Source: O2-02-FULL-42-9 sp038043025
Lineage (GTDB): Bacteria > Pseudomonadota > Gammaproteobacteria > UBA12402
Length of the DNA: 64,000 bases
Reading direction: 5' to 3'
Assembly (NCBI GenBank): GCA_038043025.1
Contig: JBBTCW010000006.1
Span: 31,909 to 95,908 of the forward strand
Of the stretch, positions 8,697-16,710 are shown in pieces. Within the stretch, counting starts at the first letter, position 1; each line of letters starts with the position of its first letter. The notes under the pieces are model-generated. The model was given only the letters and a program-made list of their open reading frames with translations, made no database searches and was not told the origin of the DNA. The position numbers were made by a program, and so were the translations under genes.

Positions 8697-9490
8697 CGAT
8701 ACATGAACAGATGAGTTTAGCCGGTCGTGTGGCATTGATTACGGGTGGTGCGGGACATGTTGGGCGCATGGCCGCCGACATATTAGCAGAGCTAGGTTCA
8801 CATATTGTTATATTGGATAATGATCGAAAGGCGGCAGAAACGGTTGCGCAAGCCATTCAAGAAAAATATGCTGTGCAAAGCATTCCTATTGTAGTGGATT
8901 TAGAAGAAGATAATTTTGTTTTAAACGTGATGCCGGTGATTCAAAAAAAATTCGGACGTTTAGATATTTTAATTAATAATGCGGCGTTTACGGGCGTTTC
9001 TGGTTTAAAAGGTTGGGCAGTTGGTTTTAAGGAACAGCATGTGGATACTTGGCGTCGTGCATTGGAAGTGAATTTAACAGCGCCATTTGCATTGATCCAG
9101 TCTTGTGTTGATTTGTTAAAAGCGAGCAAAGGTGTTGTCATTAATATGGGTTCAATTTATGGAGTGTTAGGCCCTGATATGAATTTGTATCAAGGAACGA
9201 GCATGGGCAACCCTGCCGCTTATGCAGCCAGCAAAGGTGGATTGCTTCAGTTGACGCATTGGTTAGCCACTGTTTTAGCGCCCGATATTCGTGTTAATAT
9301 GATTTCGCCGGGTGGGATTTTTCGCCATCAGCCGAAAGATTTTTGTGAGCGTTATATCCAAAAGACGCCTTTAAAAAGAATGGCGACGGAAGAAGATTTA
9401 AAAGGAGCCATTGCTTATTTTGCAACGGATTTATCGCTGTATGTGACGGGACAAAATTTATTGGTGGATGGTGGTTGGACAGCTTGGTAA
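8693..9490 (+). CDS. ptmA: Short-chain dehydrogenase (PtmA-like)
   Basis: 265-residue classical SDR: TGGAGHVGRMAA cofactor motif at about 17-28, NNAAFTG, catalytic serine in INMGSIYG, and YAASKG (Tyr-x-x-x-Lys) near 183-188. It ends ..TGQNLLVDGGWTAW as many SDRs do. In Campylobacter ptmA is the last gene of the ptm cluster and affects legionaminic acid glycoforms; its precise step is not known to me. An ATGA overlap with legF supports operon membership. Confidence 0.72.
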   Translation: MTIHEQMSLAGRVALITGGAGHVGRMAADILAELGSHIVILDNDRKAAETVAQAIQEKYAVQSIPIVVDLEEDNFVLNVMPVIQKKFGRLDILINNAAFTGVSGLKGWAVGFKEQHVDTWRRALEVNLTAPFALIQSCVDLLKASKGVVINMGSIYGVLGPDMNLYQGTSMGNPAAYAASKGGLLQLTHWLATVLAPDIRVNMISPGGIFRHQPKDFCERYIQKTPLKRMATEEDLKGAIAYFATDLSLYVTGQNLLVDGGWTAW

Positions 9491-9511
9491 TTATTTATAG
9501 AGCAAGAAAAA

Positions 9512-10699
9512 ATGTTTAATAAAGTTATTTTTTTGGTGTATTCCTATCATCACTCAATCGAGCATGAGCGCTTTGGTGTTTATGAGTTTGAAAAAAATAA
9601 TTTTTCAGTAGAGATTTGGATTTTGGCAAAAATTTTTTTGCCCGATAGGGAAACAAAATATTTATATGAAGAAAATGCCAATACTCAGAATATTAAAGTT
9701 TTTCATAACAAGGCTGAGTACAAAAATGCAATGAGATATTTGGATAAAAAGACTATCGTCATCAGTTATATTCCCTATGCGATCTCTTGTTATTTTATTT
9801 ATAGAGCCTTAACCAAATACCGCGTTACCTACATGTTGAACTCATGTTGTCATGTGCCTTCGTCAGAGGGGAGCCGACAGGTTTATGATAGTTGGTGGCA
9901 TTTTATATCTGCTAAGCTACAAGGTAAATTTTTTTTACGTTGCATGGAATGGGTGTTTCGTAAAATGCCAGGATATTTAATTGGAATTCGGCCGGCCAAT
10001 GCCGCCTTGTTGGGAGGAATAAAAACATGGGGTGTGCATCGACCCGTCGGTCATCGCACGTTGCGATGGTATTTGCATGAAGATGATTATGAACGATTTT
10101 TAAAAGAAAATAAAACGCCATGCCAAGTAGATGAATCACTGTGTGTTTTTTTAGATTCGTATATTCCCTATCATCCGGATATGTCGTTTATGGGAGCGAG
10201 CGGGTCTATTGATCCCCAAAAATATTATCGTAAATTATGCTGTTTTTTCGATTATTTAGAACAAACTTATCATTATCATGTGGTCATTGCAGCGCATCCG
10301 CGCTCCAGATATCATGAGCATCCTGATTGTTTTGGTGGACGGGAAGTCATAAAAGGAAAAACAGTTTCATTGGTGAGAGCAAGCGGATTAGTCTTGGGTG
10401 ATGCAAGTGCATCAACAAGTTTTGCTGTCCTTTATAAAAAACCCATTATTTTTTTAATGATGGACATGTTAAAGCCCCACAAAATATATGAAAATTCTAA
10501 AAAATTTGCGGTCGCATTAGGCACGGAAATATTAAACTTGGATAATGATTTTAGTCATTTTGATTTAACGTCGAAGCTGCACATTAATCGAAATGCCTAT
10601 AAAAATTATTTGGAAAATTATATTAAGGTTTCGGGTTCACCGGATACTTTATTTTGGGAATCTGTGCTAGACAAGCTCCATGCAGGCGCTTTGGGTTAG
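9512..10699 (+). CDS. Putative GT-B-like glycosyltransferase
   Basis: 395 residues with no familiar N-terminal motif. The C-terminal half contains VVIAAHPRSRYHEHP, then VSLVRASGLVLGDASASTSFAVLYKKPIIFL. That layout (HPR loop, a 'D.S.S...A..Y.KP.I.L' pocket) is what capsule-type and polysialyltransferase-like GT-B enzymes use to hold nucleotide sugars. It follows the CMP-legionaminate genes at 21 bases, so it is a candidate legionaminic acid transferase by position. The ribosome site is weak (AGAGCAAG). Confidence 0.5.
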   Translation: MFNKVIFLVYSYHHSIEHERFGVYEFEKNNFSVEIWILAKIFLPDRETKYLYEENANTQNIKVFHNKAEYKNAMRYLDKKTIVISYIPYAISCYFIYRALTKYRVTYMLNSCCHVPSSEGSRQVYDSWWHFISAKLQGKFFLRCMEWVFRKMPGYLIGIRPANAALLGGIKTWGVHRPVGHRTLRWYLHEDDYERFLKENKTPCQVDESLCVFLDSYIPYHPDMSFMGASGSIDPQKYYRKLCCFFDYLEQTYHYHVVIAAHPRSRYHEHPDCFGGREVIKGKTVSLVRASGLVLGDASASTSFAVLYKKPIIFLMMDMLKPHKIYENSKKFAVALGTEILNLDNDFSHFDLTSKLHINRNAYKNYLENYIKVSGSPDTLFWESVLDKLHAGALG

Positions 10700-10720
10700 C
10701 GACTATAATTATTTGGATGA

Positions 10721-11464
10721 CTATAGATCTGATATTTTCCACACGCCAATTTTTTTATCGGGACGAGAACAATATTTTGGGTCGATATCTTCATTAATAT
10801 ATTGTAGCGGCGGGGGAAAACAAAAAGGGGGCTGTAAAAAATTTATCGTATGATGTGATCCAGTAATAATGTCGGTATTTTTTTTTAATTGACTAAACGT
10901 AGATGTGGCGAGATAGGTAGAGCCGCTTTTTTTAATATTGGCCAGACTTTTATAAATATCTTGAAATGAGAAGTGAATAAAAATATCTCGGCAAAAAATT
11001 AAATCGACTTTAGGAAGATTATCAGACAAAATATCGATAACTTGAAATTGTCTTTTTGTGTTTTCATATAACTTTTTATTGGTTTCTATTAATTCTTCTA
11101 CGATATCTGCTCCGATGTAATGATCCAAATTTAAAGGCATCTCATTCATCCAGAGAAAATCACCGCAGGGGATATCCAGCATAGTTTTTATGTTTAATTT
11201 TTTTAGCAATAAGAGCAATTCTGATCGCAGTGTTTTTGTTCTGTTGATGGTTGAGCTGGCGCCCGATATCGATTCACTATCCCCCCATCTATTTTTTTTA
11301 TAATAGGTAGTAAAAATTTGTTTAACGGAGTGATTTTTTAGGGTTGTTTTTAGCTGACGCTCATGCGATAGCTCTGTATAAAAATGTTTGGGGTGCCGCA
11401 CGGTATATAAAAAATGATAGAGCAGAGGAAGTCGATATTTTAGAAATAATCCTGCTTTGCTCAT
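10721..11464 (-). CDS. Class I SAM-dependent methyltransferase
   Basis: 247 residues. SAM motif I reads MLDIPCGDFLWM near 100-111, an acidic YIGADIV follows, and LIFCRDIFIHFS is the post-motif with the DxFxH pattern. The frame stays open to 11617 but that extension runs through the GC-rich palindrome array and encodes low-complexity Arg/Pro/Gly, so the start is set at 11464 (MSKAGLF). It is on the opposite strand to the operons around it. Substrate unknown; a sugar O-methyltransferase is likely from context. Confidence 0.62.
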   Translation of the reverse strand: MSKAGLFLKYRLPLLYHFLYTVRHPKHFYTELSHERQLKTTLKNHSVKQIFTTYYKKNRWGDSESISGASSTINRTKTLRSELLLLLKKLNIKTMLDIPCGDFLWMNEMPLNLDHYIGADIVEELIETNKKLYENTKRQFQVIDILSDNLPKVDLIFCRDIFIHFSFQDIYKSLANIKKSGSTYLATSTFSQLKKNTDIITGSHHTINFLQPPFCFPPPLQYINEDIDPKYCSRPDKKIGVWKISDL

Positions 11465-11510
11465 TATTAAAAATCTCTCAATCAATGGGGTTAGTAAAAT
11501 GTGAATATTT

Positions 11511-11660
11511 CCCCGCGGCTTGCCGCGAGGGACATTGCGCCTGGGGATTCTCAAGGGGAGCGGGCGTTCGCTCCCCTTGAGTCGCCGTCCGCGCGGGTTT
11601 CCCGCGCAGGCGATCAATAAAAGAAATAAAAATACCCCGTCCGCTTGCGGCGGGGATTTT
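11511..11660. repeat. Array of GC-rich palindromes (REP-like)
   Basis: Four hairpins in 150 bases of otherwise AT-rich DNA: CGCGGC-tt-GCCGCG (11513-11526); a 12-bp perfect stem with TCAAGGGGAGCG at 11551-11562 and its complement at 11569-11580; GCGCGGG-ttt-CCCGCGC (11591-11607) extended by an outer TCGCC/GGCGA pair; and CCCCGTCCGC-tt-GCGGCGGGG (11635-11655) framed by AAAAAT and ATTTTT. The last resembles a two-way intrinsic terminator between the divergent genes. Its core (CCGC-tt-GCGG) recurs at 14870 and 45806. Confidence 0.75.
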
Positions 11661-11933
11661 TATTAAAAATTTCCGCCGCAAATTGCTTCACATTATATGC
11701 TGTTATTGGTTGCGCAAAAAGAAGTTTTTTGGAAAAGATGGTTAGGGATGCTTTGGTTATCGAGTCGGGCAAATTTTGCCCATTCGCTGATTTTCAAAAA
11801 ATATTGATATTGAAGGCGAAAACCATTTATTTCATCCTGGTTATCATGGATTTTTGTTGGAATCAGTTTATAATTTGGCGATATTTTAAAGAAGATTGAT
11901 AAATGTTGGCAGAAATATCGAGGCAGTTTTTTT
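11661..11933. other. Gene-free spacer
   Basis: I see no supportable gene. An 85-codon minus-strand frame (11950-11693, ..HDNQDEINGFRLQYQYFLKISEWAK..) has protein-like composition and could be a relic of a lost gene, but I cannot place it in a family. The ribosome site GAGG of the next gene lies at about 11920. Confidence 0.4.
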
Positions 11934-13277
11934 ATGATATCCCCTATCATGCATAAAAAAAAACGTCTGCTCTATTATACGGGTCATTGTGAAATTGTGG
12001 GTGGCGATGTTAAATATCTATTTGAGTTATTGCAACATCTGGATAGCCATCAATTTGATATCACGATTTATGCGGATAAAAACAAAGAGTTTTCCAGAAA
12101 AATTGCCATTGACTTTCCTGAGTTTGTGTCACAAGTGAAATACTTAGAGACAGCGCCAACATTGTTTCATCAGAACTTTTTGGAGCGCTATTATATTTAT
12201 TTATCTCAAAAACAAAATAGTTTTTTGTTTAAAGTGCTTAATTGGAAGGTAAAAGGAAAAAGTTTGTTCCAAGCCGTCAATTTTTTATATACGTGTGCTT
12301 CTTTTAAATATTTAAGAGATCACGTTAGAAACTTTTTTGTGTTTTATCAACTTTTTTCAAACAAATGTAAAGACGTTGATATTGTTCATTTTAATAATGG
12401 AGGCTATCCGGGTAAGCTGGCGGGAGGGATGGCTATTGTTGTGGCACATTTTTTCGGCATTAAAAAGATCATCATGACCGTGCATAATGAACCGGTTGAA
12501 CGTCGATGGTATAGGGTTTCTGATTTTCTGTTGGATTATGGTGTTGCAAAATATTGTGATGATCTGTTAGTGCCTTCTGCTATTATTAAACAACAGTTGA
12601 TTGATTTGCGTGGGTTGCCATCGGATAAAATTCATGTCATTCAGTGTGGATTAAAAGATGAACCATTATATTCCGATCAAATGATTTATTTAAAGCGTCA
12701 GGCGCTGGGATTGATCCCAGAGCATTTGGTGCTGCTTATCGCGGGCAATTATGAAGATCCTCGAAAAGGTCATCATCTACTCTTATTGGCCTTAGCTGAA
12801 AATATTACAAACTTTCCTACTTTAAAATTATTGATCGTTGGGGATGGATCTTTACAAAGAAAACAGGTATTGGATGATTTAGTTGATCGTTTGGGATTGG
12901 ATGATTATGTGGAGTTTTTGGGTTATCGCACGGATATGCATGCATTAAATTCGATTGCAGATGTCGTTGTCGTGCCGTCTATACAAGGGGAGGCAACACC
13001 CTATACAATCAAAGAAGCCGCGCGAGCGGGACGCCCCGTGATTACCTCAACGGCGGGCGGATGCGCGGAAGCTGTCGAACATAATGTATCCGGCTTGCTT
13101 GTGCCAGCGGGCGATATGAAAGCATTGTCGAGAGCATTAACTGTTTTATTGAAAGATGCGCGTTTGCGAAAAAAAATGGGCGAGCAGGCGAAATCATTAT
13201 TTTTAGAGCGTTTTTTATTGCAAGATCGAGTAGAAGATGTTATTCAGTTGTACGCTGAACAAGTGGATGATACATGA
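11934..13277 (+). CDS. GT4-family glycosyltransferase
   Basis: 447 residues, GT-B fold. The N-terminal domain has a Gly-rich acceptor loop (YYTGHCEIVGGDVKYL) and the C-terminal domain has IAGNYEDPRKGHHLL, LIVGDG and the GT4 retaining signature E-x7-E in QGEATPYTIKEAARAG, followed by GGCAEAVEHNVSGLLVPAGD. GT4 enzymes move a sugar from NDP-sugar to a lipid-linked glycan on the cytoplasmic side. A second ATG at 11949 is possible. The donor cannot be read from sequence. Confidence 0.8.
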   Translation: MISPIMHKKKRLLYYTGHCEIVGGDVKYLFELLQHLDSHQFDITIYADKNKEFSRKIAIDFPEFVSQVKYLETAPTLFHQNFLERYYIYLSQKQNSFLFKVLNWKVKGKSLFQAVNFLYTCASFKYLRDHVRNFFVFYQLFSNKCKDVDIVHFNNGGYPGKLAGGMAIVVAHFFGIKKIIMTVHNEPVERRWYRVSDFLLDYGVAKYCDDLLVPSAIIKQQLIDLRGLPSDKIHVIQCGLKDEPLYSDQMIYLKRQALGLIPEHLVLLIAGNYEDPRKGHHLLLLALAENITNFPTLKLLIVGDGSLQRKQVLDDLVDRLGLDDYVEFLGYRTDMHALNSIADVVVVPSIQGEATPYTIKEAARAGRPVITSTAGGCAEAVEHNVSGLLVPAGDMKALSRALTVLLKDARLRKKMGEQAKSLFLERFLLQDRVEDVIQLYAEQVDDT

Positions 13278-13304
13278 ATTATGTGAAAAAGGGGCTTGTT
13301 TTAT

Positions 13305-14402
13305 ATGTTTAATAATGTGTATAAAAATCGTCGCGTTTTTGTTACGGGTCACACCGGGTTTAAAGGGAGCTGGTTAACGCAGTGGTTGTTAAATTTAGGG
13401 GCGGATATAGCCGGTTATTCTGTCGATATTCCCTCGCAACCCTCTTTGTATGAATTACTTCATTTAAAGGAAAAAATACGACAAGATTATAGGGACGATA
13501 TTAGAGATATTGATCGATTATCCCAGGCGATGGCGGATTTTCAGCCGGAAATTGTTTTTCATTTGGCGGCACAGCCAATTGTGCGTACATCGTTGGCAGA
13601 ACCCAAGTTAACATTTGATGTTAATTTAGGGGGAACAGTTAATATATTAGATGCGATACGTCATATTGATTCTATTGTTGCTGCAGTATTTATTACCAGC
13701 GATAAATGTTATGAAAATGTAGAATGGGAATATGGTTATCGTGAAACAGATGTGTTGGGAGGAAAAGATCCTTATAGTGCATCGAAGGCGTGTGCTGAAA
13801 TGGCCATTAGTGCTTATGAGCGTTCGTTCTATCAAGATTCAAATCAGGCGCTGGTGTCAGCGCGAGCGGGTAATGTTATTGGCGGAGGAGACTGGGCTAA
13901 AGATCGCATTGTGCCTGATTGCATGCGTGCGTGGGCCAAAGGAGAAACTGTCGAAGTGCGACGACCTACAGCCATTCGACCTTGGCAACATGTGCTAGAT
14001 CCATTGGGCGGCTATTTGGATTTGGGTGCGCGGTTGTATGCAAAAGATAAAGATGTGATTGGCGAGGCGTTTAATTTTGGTCCGTTGTCAGAAACGTATT
14101 TAACGGTAGGCGAGTTAGTGAAAAGGTTGAGTAACGTTTGGGGCGAGTCTGCGCATTCAAAATTGTTTAATTGCGAAATGCAAAGTCGTGAGGCAGGTTT
14201 ATTGAAACTATGCTGTGATAAGGCGTTGGCGCGACTTAATTGGTCCGCCACCTTAAGTTTTTCTGAAGCGATCATGTTTACGGGAGAGTGGTATCGTGAT
14301 TATTATCGGTCTTCTAAAGAAAGCATGGTAGACATGACTAATGCTCAAATTGAAAAATATGTACATTTAGCAAAAGAGCGAGGTCGATTTTGGGCGCAAT
14401 AG
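13305..14402 (+). CDS. rfbG: CDP-glucose 4,6-dehydratase
   Basis: 365 residues, full length. It has the RfbG-specific start RRVFVTGHTGFKGSWL, HLAAQPIVRTS, ITSDKCYEN and YSASKACAE (Tyr-x-x-x-Lys). It makes CDP-4-keto-6-deoxyglucose, the substrate of RfbH. The ATG at 13305 follows AAAAAGGGG by about ten bases; an earlier TTG at 13296 is too close to that site. It overlaps the next gene by 13 bases. A decayed 5' copy of the same gene lies at 34734-34850, next to the region with rfbF. Confidence 0.9.
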   Translation: MFNNVYKNRRVFVTGHTGFKGSWLTQWLLNLGADIAGYSVDIPSQPSLYELLHLKEKIRQDYRDDIRDIDRLSQAMADFQPEIVFHLAAQPIVRTSLAEPKLTFDVNLGGTVNILDAIRHIDSIVAAVFITSDKCYENVEWEYGYRETDVLGGKDPYSASKACAEMAISAYERSFYQDSNQALVSARAGNVIGGGDWAKDRIVPDCMRAWAKGETVEVRRPTAIRPWQHVLDPLGGYLDLGARLYAKDKDVIGEAFNFGPLSETYLTVGELVKRLSNVWGESAHSKLFNCEMQSREAGLLKLCCDKALARLNWSATLSFSEAIMFTGEWYRDYYRSSKESMVDMTNAQIEKYVHLAKERGRFWAQ

Positions 14403-14860
14403 AAATAAATCAGCCCATGATCGATGGGGTCTATGTTACACCGCTTAAAAAATTTACGGATGAGCGGGGGATGGTGATGCATATATTGAGTGATATGCAA
14501 TTATCTACTGTTCGAGAAGTCTATGCATCGCTTATCAAAAGCACGGCGATCAAAGCCTGGAAGCGTCATCATAAGATGGTGCAACATTATGCCGTTCCGA
14601 TTGGTAAAATTAAATTAGTATTATTTGACAATCGTCTGAATTCTTCTACCCATAATAGGGTTCAGGAAATAGTGACAGGCATTGATTATTATGGTCTCAT
14701 TCAAATTCCGCCCATGGTTTGGTATGGTTTTGAAAGTTTATCAGATGGAGATTCGTTGATTGTTAATGGCGCTTCTTTGCCACATGACCCAAATGAGGTT
14801 GATTGCTTAGATAAAAATACTCGGGAAATTCCGTATGTATGGGGTGATAATTTAAATTGA
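14390..14860 (+). CDS. Cupin-type sugar 3,5-epimerase homologue (RfbC-like)
   Basis: 156 residues, shorter than typical RfbC (about 180). It starts with GVYVTPLKKFTDERGMVMHIL, the usual entrance of dTDP-4-keto-6-deoxyglucose 3,5-epimerases, and has AWKRHHKMVQHYAV (beta-barrel with His), IPPMVWYGFESL and the late NPNEVDCL-like stretch. Placed directly after rfbG it may epimerise or isomerise a CDP-4-keto sugar. The TTG at 14390 is chosen because GAGCGAGG sits six bases before it. The last codons overlap a dispersed palindromic repeat that supplies its stop. Confidence 0.65.
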   Translation: MGAIEINQPMIDGVYVTPLKKFTDERGMVMHILSDMQLSTVREVYASLIKSTAIKAWKRHHKMVQHYAVPIGKIKLVLFDNRLNSSTHNRVQEIVTGIDYYGLIQIPPMVWYGFESLSDGDSLIVNGASLPHDPNEVDCLDKNTREIPYVWGDNLN

Positions 14861-14886
14861 GAAATCTCCGCCGCTTGCGGCCGAGT
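14851..14886. repeat. REP-like palindrome, copy 1
   Basis: Begins TTTAAATTGAGAAATCTCCG and forms a hairpin over CCGCcgcttGCGGC. The first ~28 bases match 45787-45815 almost exactly (one C/T change). It overlaps the stop codon of the preceding gene, so the element has been fixed at the very end of a coding region. Confidence 0.7.
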
Positions 14887-14890
14887 TGTT

Positions 14891-14962
14891 GAAAAAATAT
14901 ATCCAAGACCTAAGCTCGTAAATTTTACCGCTTTAAAATCGTGGGTTCCCGCTAGATGCTTG
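14891..14962 (-). pseudogene. 3' relic of an outer-membrane beta-barrel gene
   Basis: The minus-strand reading gives ..TD..(gap)..THDFKAVKFTSLGLGYIF, matching NNHDFKSVKFVGLGLGYIF at the end of the intact protein encoded at 35767-36408. There is no stop after the final Phe and the frame runs on into the palindrome, and nothing upstream is recognisable. It is therefore a fragment left by rearrangement, in the same orientation as the intact copy. Confidence 0.7.
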
Positions 14963-14996
14963 TCGGTGTTAATGGTTATTTGAGGGAGGGGAGTAA

Positions 14997-16685
14997 ATGA
15001 AGAACTGGTTACCTACGTTCCAGATGAACACTCGTAAGGGCGTGTTATTGCCGGTTTTTTATCTGTTTTTGGCGACATTGATATTTCATGGATTGACGCT
15101 GTTCAATAATGGAATTTTTTCGGATGGTTGGATAGGCTATATAATATTTATTGAGCATAATTTTGTTTGGATGAAAGCGGTTGACTCTGCAATGGGATTG
15201 CCCATTGACTATTATATTGATTGGGTTTCAATGTTGTTAGGATATGGGTTCATTATTAATTTGACTGGGTTTTTATCTGTTTTTATCGCTTCTTTATGTG
15301 TTTATTTGTCTTTGAGATTATTCAAGTCAATATCGTCTTCAATTGCCTTATTGGCTGCTTACGTTGTTATTATTTACCCGGGGGCGCTAACGACATTTTT
15401 TGGAGATGTGAATAATAATCATGTTTGTTATATATTGTTTTTTGTGGCGAGCTATTTTGGGCTTAAAAGTCAATCCATTGGTCAGTATAATATTTTTTCT
15501 ATCGCGCTGAGAGTTGGCAGCCTGTTGCTTTTTTTTATTAGTTTTTTCTTAAAATCTTTGCTTTGTTATTATGCTGTTTTTTTTGCGGCGCTGTATTGCT
15601 TGTCAATTCGAGATCAAAAAATCTTGTCGTTTAGAGCAAATATGAAATTTTTACTGCGAACATTAGATTTCTTTATTCTGCCGTTTTTGTTTTTTGTAAT
15701 AGTGAGCGTTTTTTTTCCGGCTCATGGTGTTTATGCGGGGTATAATACGATTGCGTTTCCGGGATATTTTCTTTTTATTTATTGGCATTTACACTCGTTT
15801 TTTAATATTATTTTCTTTTCATGGGTTGTTGATTGTCTGTATGTGTTGTTTTTAATAGCGGGCGTTGTATGGGTGCTGCTTAAGCAAATACCCGTTTCGG
15901 TAATAATGAATTTAATGAAAAGACCATTAACCGATAAATGGTTTTTTCCCTACGGCGTGCTTTTGATTGTTGGTTTTGTGGCGTTGTGGATGGCCGTATT
16001 TCCCTATATTATGGTGCATATCGTGGTTGATAGTACGCGGGCAATAGGGACGTCCCATTATTCACTTTTGGTGCCCAGCGCAATGGCGATATTATTTGCA
16101 GGTATTTGGGGGTTGTGGTTTCAAAATAGTGATGGGCGGATTACTTCTGTTGGAAAAATTATATTTGTCGCATTGGCATTAGTATATGGCATTTTTTGGT
16201 ATCGAGGTTATTTACAATTGAGTGCTGAATCTGCCTTACAAAAAACCTTGATAAAACAATTTCAGAAGCATCCCGGCTGGGGAAATTATTCGATTTATTG
16301 GATTCGGATATATTTTGACGGGGTACAACCCGTCTATAGCGGATATGAGTGGAGCGGTATCTTGAGTTATGTCTATGGCGGACATTCTCGATATGGTGAA
16401 TCATATAAATCGCGACAAACCTATAATTCAGTCTATTGGGACAAAACTTTTACGCCATTGGTTCGACAATTGTATAATATTGAAAAGTGGGATGAAAATG
16501 GCTGTCAAGCAACTATAAAAATTATTCCATTGAGCGAAGGTAAAAATCCCTATGTCATAGGAAGTTTATATTTATACTATAGGCTTTTAGATAAAAAACA
16601 ATTATCATCTTTTTTGGATCATTTGATGCAGGTAGAGGTTCGTCCCTATCAGTCTATAGAGGCAACACATTGTAAAAAAGTATAG
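14997..16685 (+). CDS. Polytopic membrane protein, GT-C-like glycosyltransferase candidate
   Basis: 562 residues with around ten hydrophobic segments from residue 15 to about 400, then a soluble C-terminal domain rich in Tyr/Trp. The first periplasmic loop has an acidic FSDGWIGY, as GT-C enzymes place an Asp after TM1. Such proteins move sugars from polyprenyl-phosphate donors in the periplasm (GtrC-type modification), but an O-antigen polymerase (Wzy) is an alternative that I cannot exclude. GAGGGAGGGGAG gives a strong ribosome site. No partner GtrB lies next to it; one is at 27632. Confidence 0.5.
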   Translation: MKNWLPTFQMNTRKGVLLPVFYLFLATLIFHGLTLFNNGIFSDGWIGYIIFIEHNFVWMKAVDSAMGLPIDYYIDWVSMLLGYGFIINLTGFLSVFIASLCVYLSLRLFKSISSSIALLAAYVVIIYPGALTTFFGDVNNNHVCYILFFVASYFGLKSQSIGQYNIFSIALRVGSLLLFFISFFLKSLLCYYAVFFAALYCLSIRDQKILSFRANMKFLLRTLDFFILPFLFFVIVSVFFPAHGVYAGYNTIAFPGYFLFIYWHLHSFFNIIFFSWVVDCLYVLFLIAGVVWVLLKQIPVSVIMNLMKRPLTDKWFFPYGVLLIVGFVALWMAVFPYIMVHIVVDSTRAIGTSHYSLLVPSAMAILFAGIWGLWFQNSDGRITSVGKIIFVALALVYGIFWYRGYLQLSAESALQKTLIKQFQKHPGWGNYSIYWIRIYFDGVQPVYSGYEWSGILSYVYGGHSRYGESYKSRQTYNSVYWDKTFTPLVRQLYNIEKWDENGCQATIKIIPLSEGKNPYVIGSLYLYYRLLDKKQLSSFLDHLMQVEVRPYQSIEATHCKKV

Positions 16686-16710
16686 AGCCAGGTTATTTTG
16701 AGGTAGAATA

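Noticed and set aside
11465..11617. N-terminal extension of the methyltransferase through the GC-rich palindromes
   Set aside because: The extension is Arg/Pro/Gly-rich and is encoded by repeat DNA; an internal ATG at 11464 fits the family length.
11693..11950. Minus-strand open frame of 85 codons with protein-like composition
   Set aside because: No ribosome site, no recognised family, and it overlaps the start of the GT4 gene; noted only as a possible relic.
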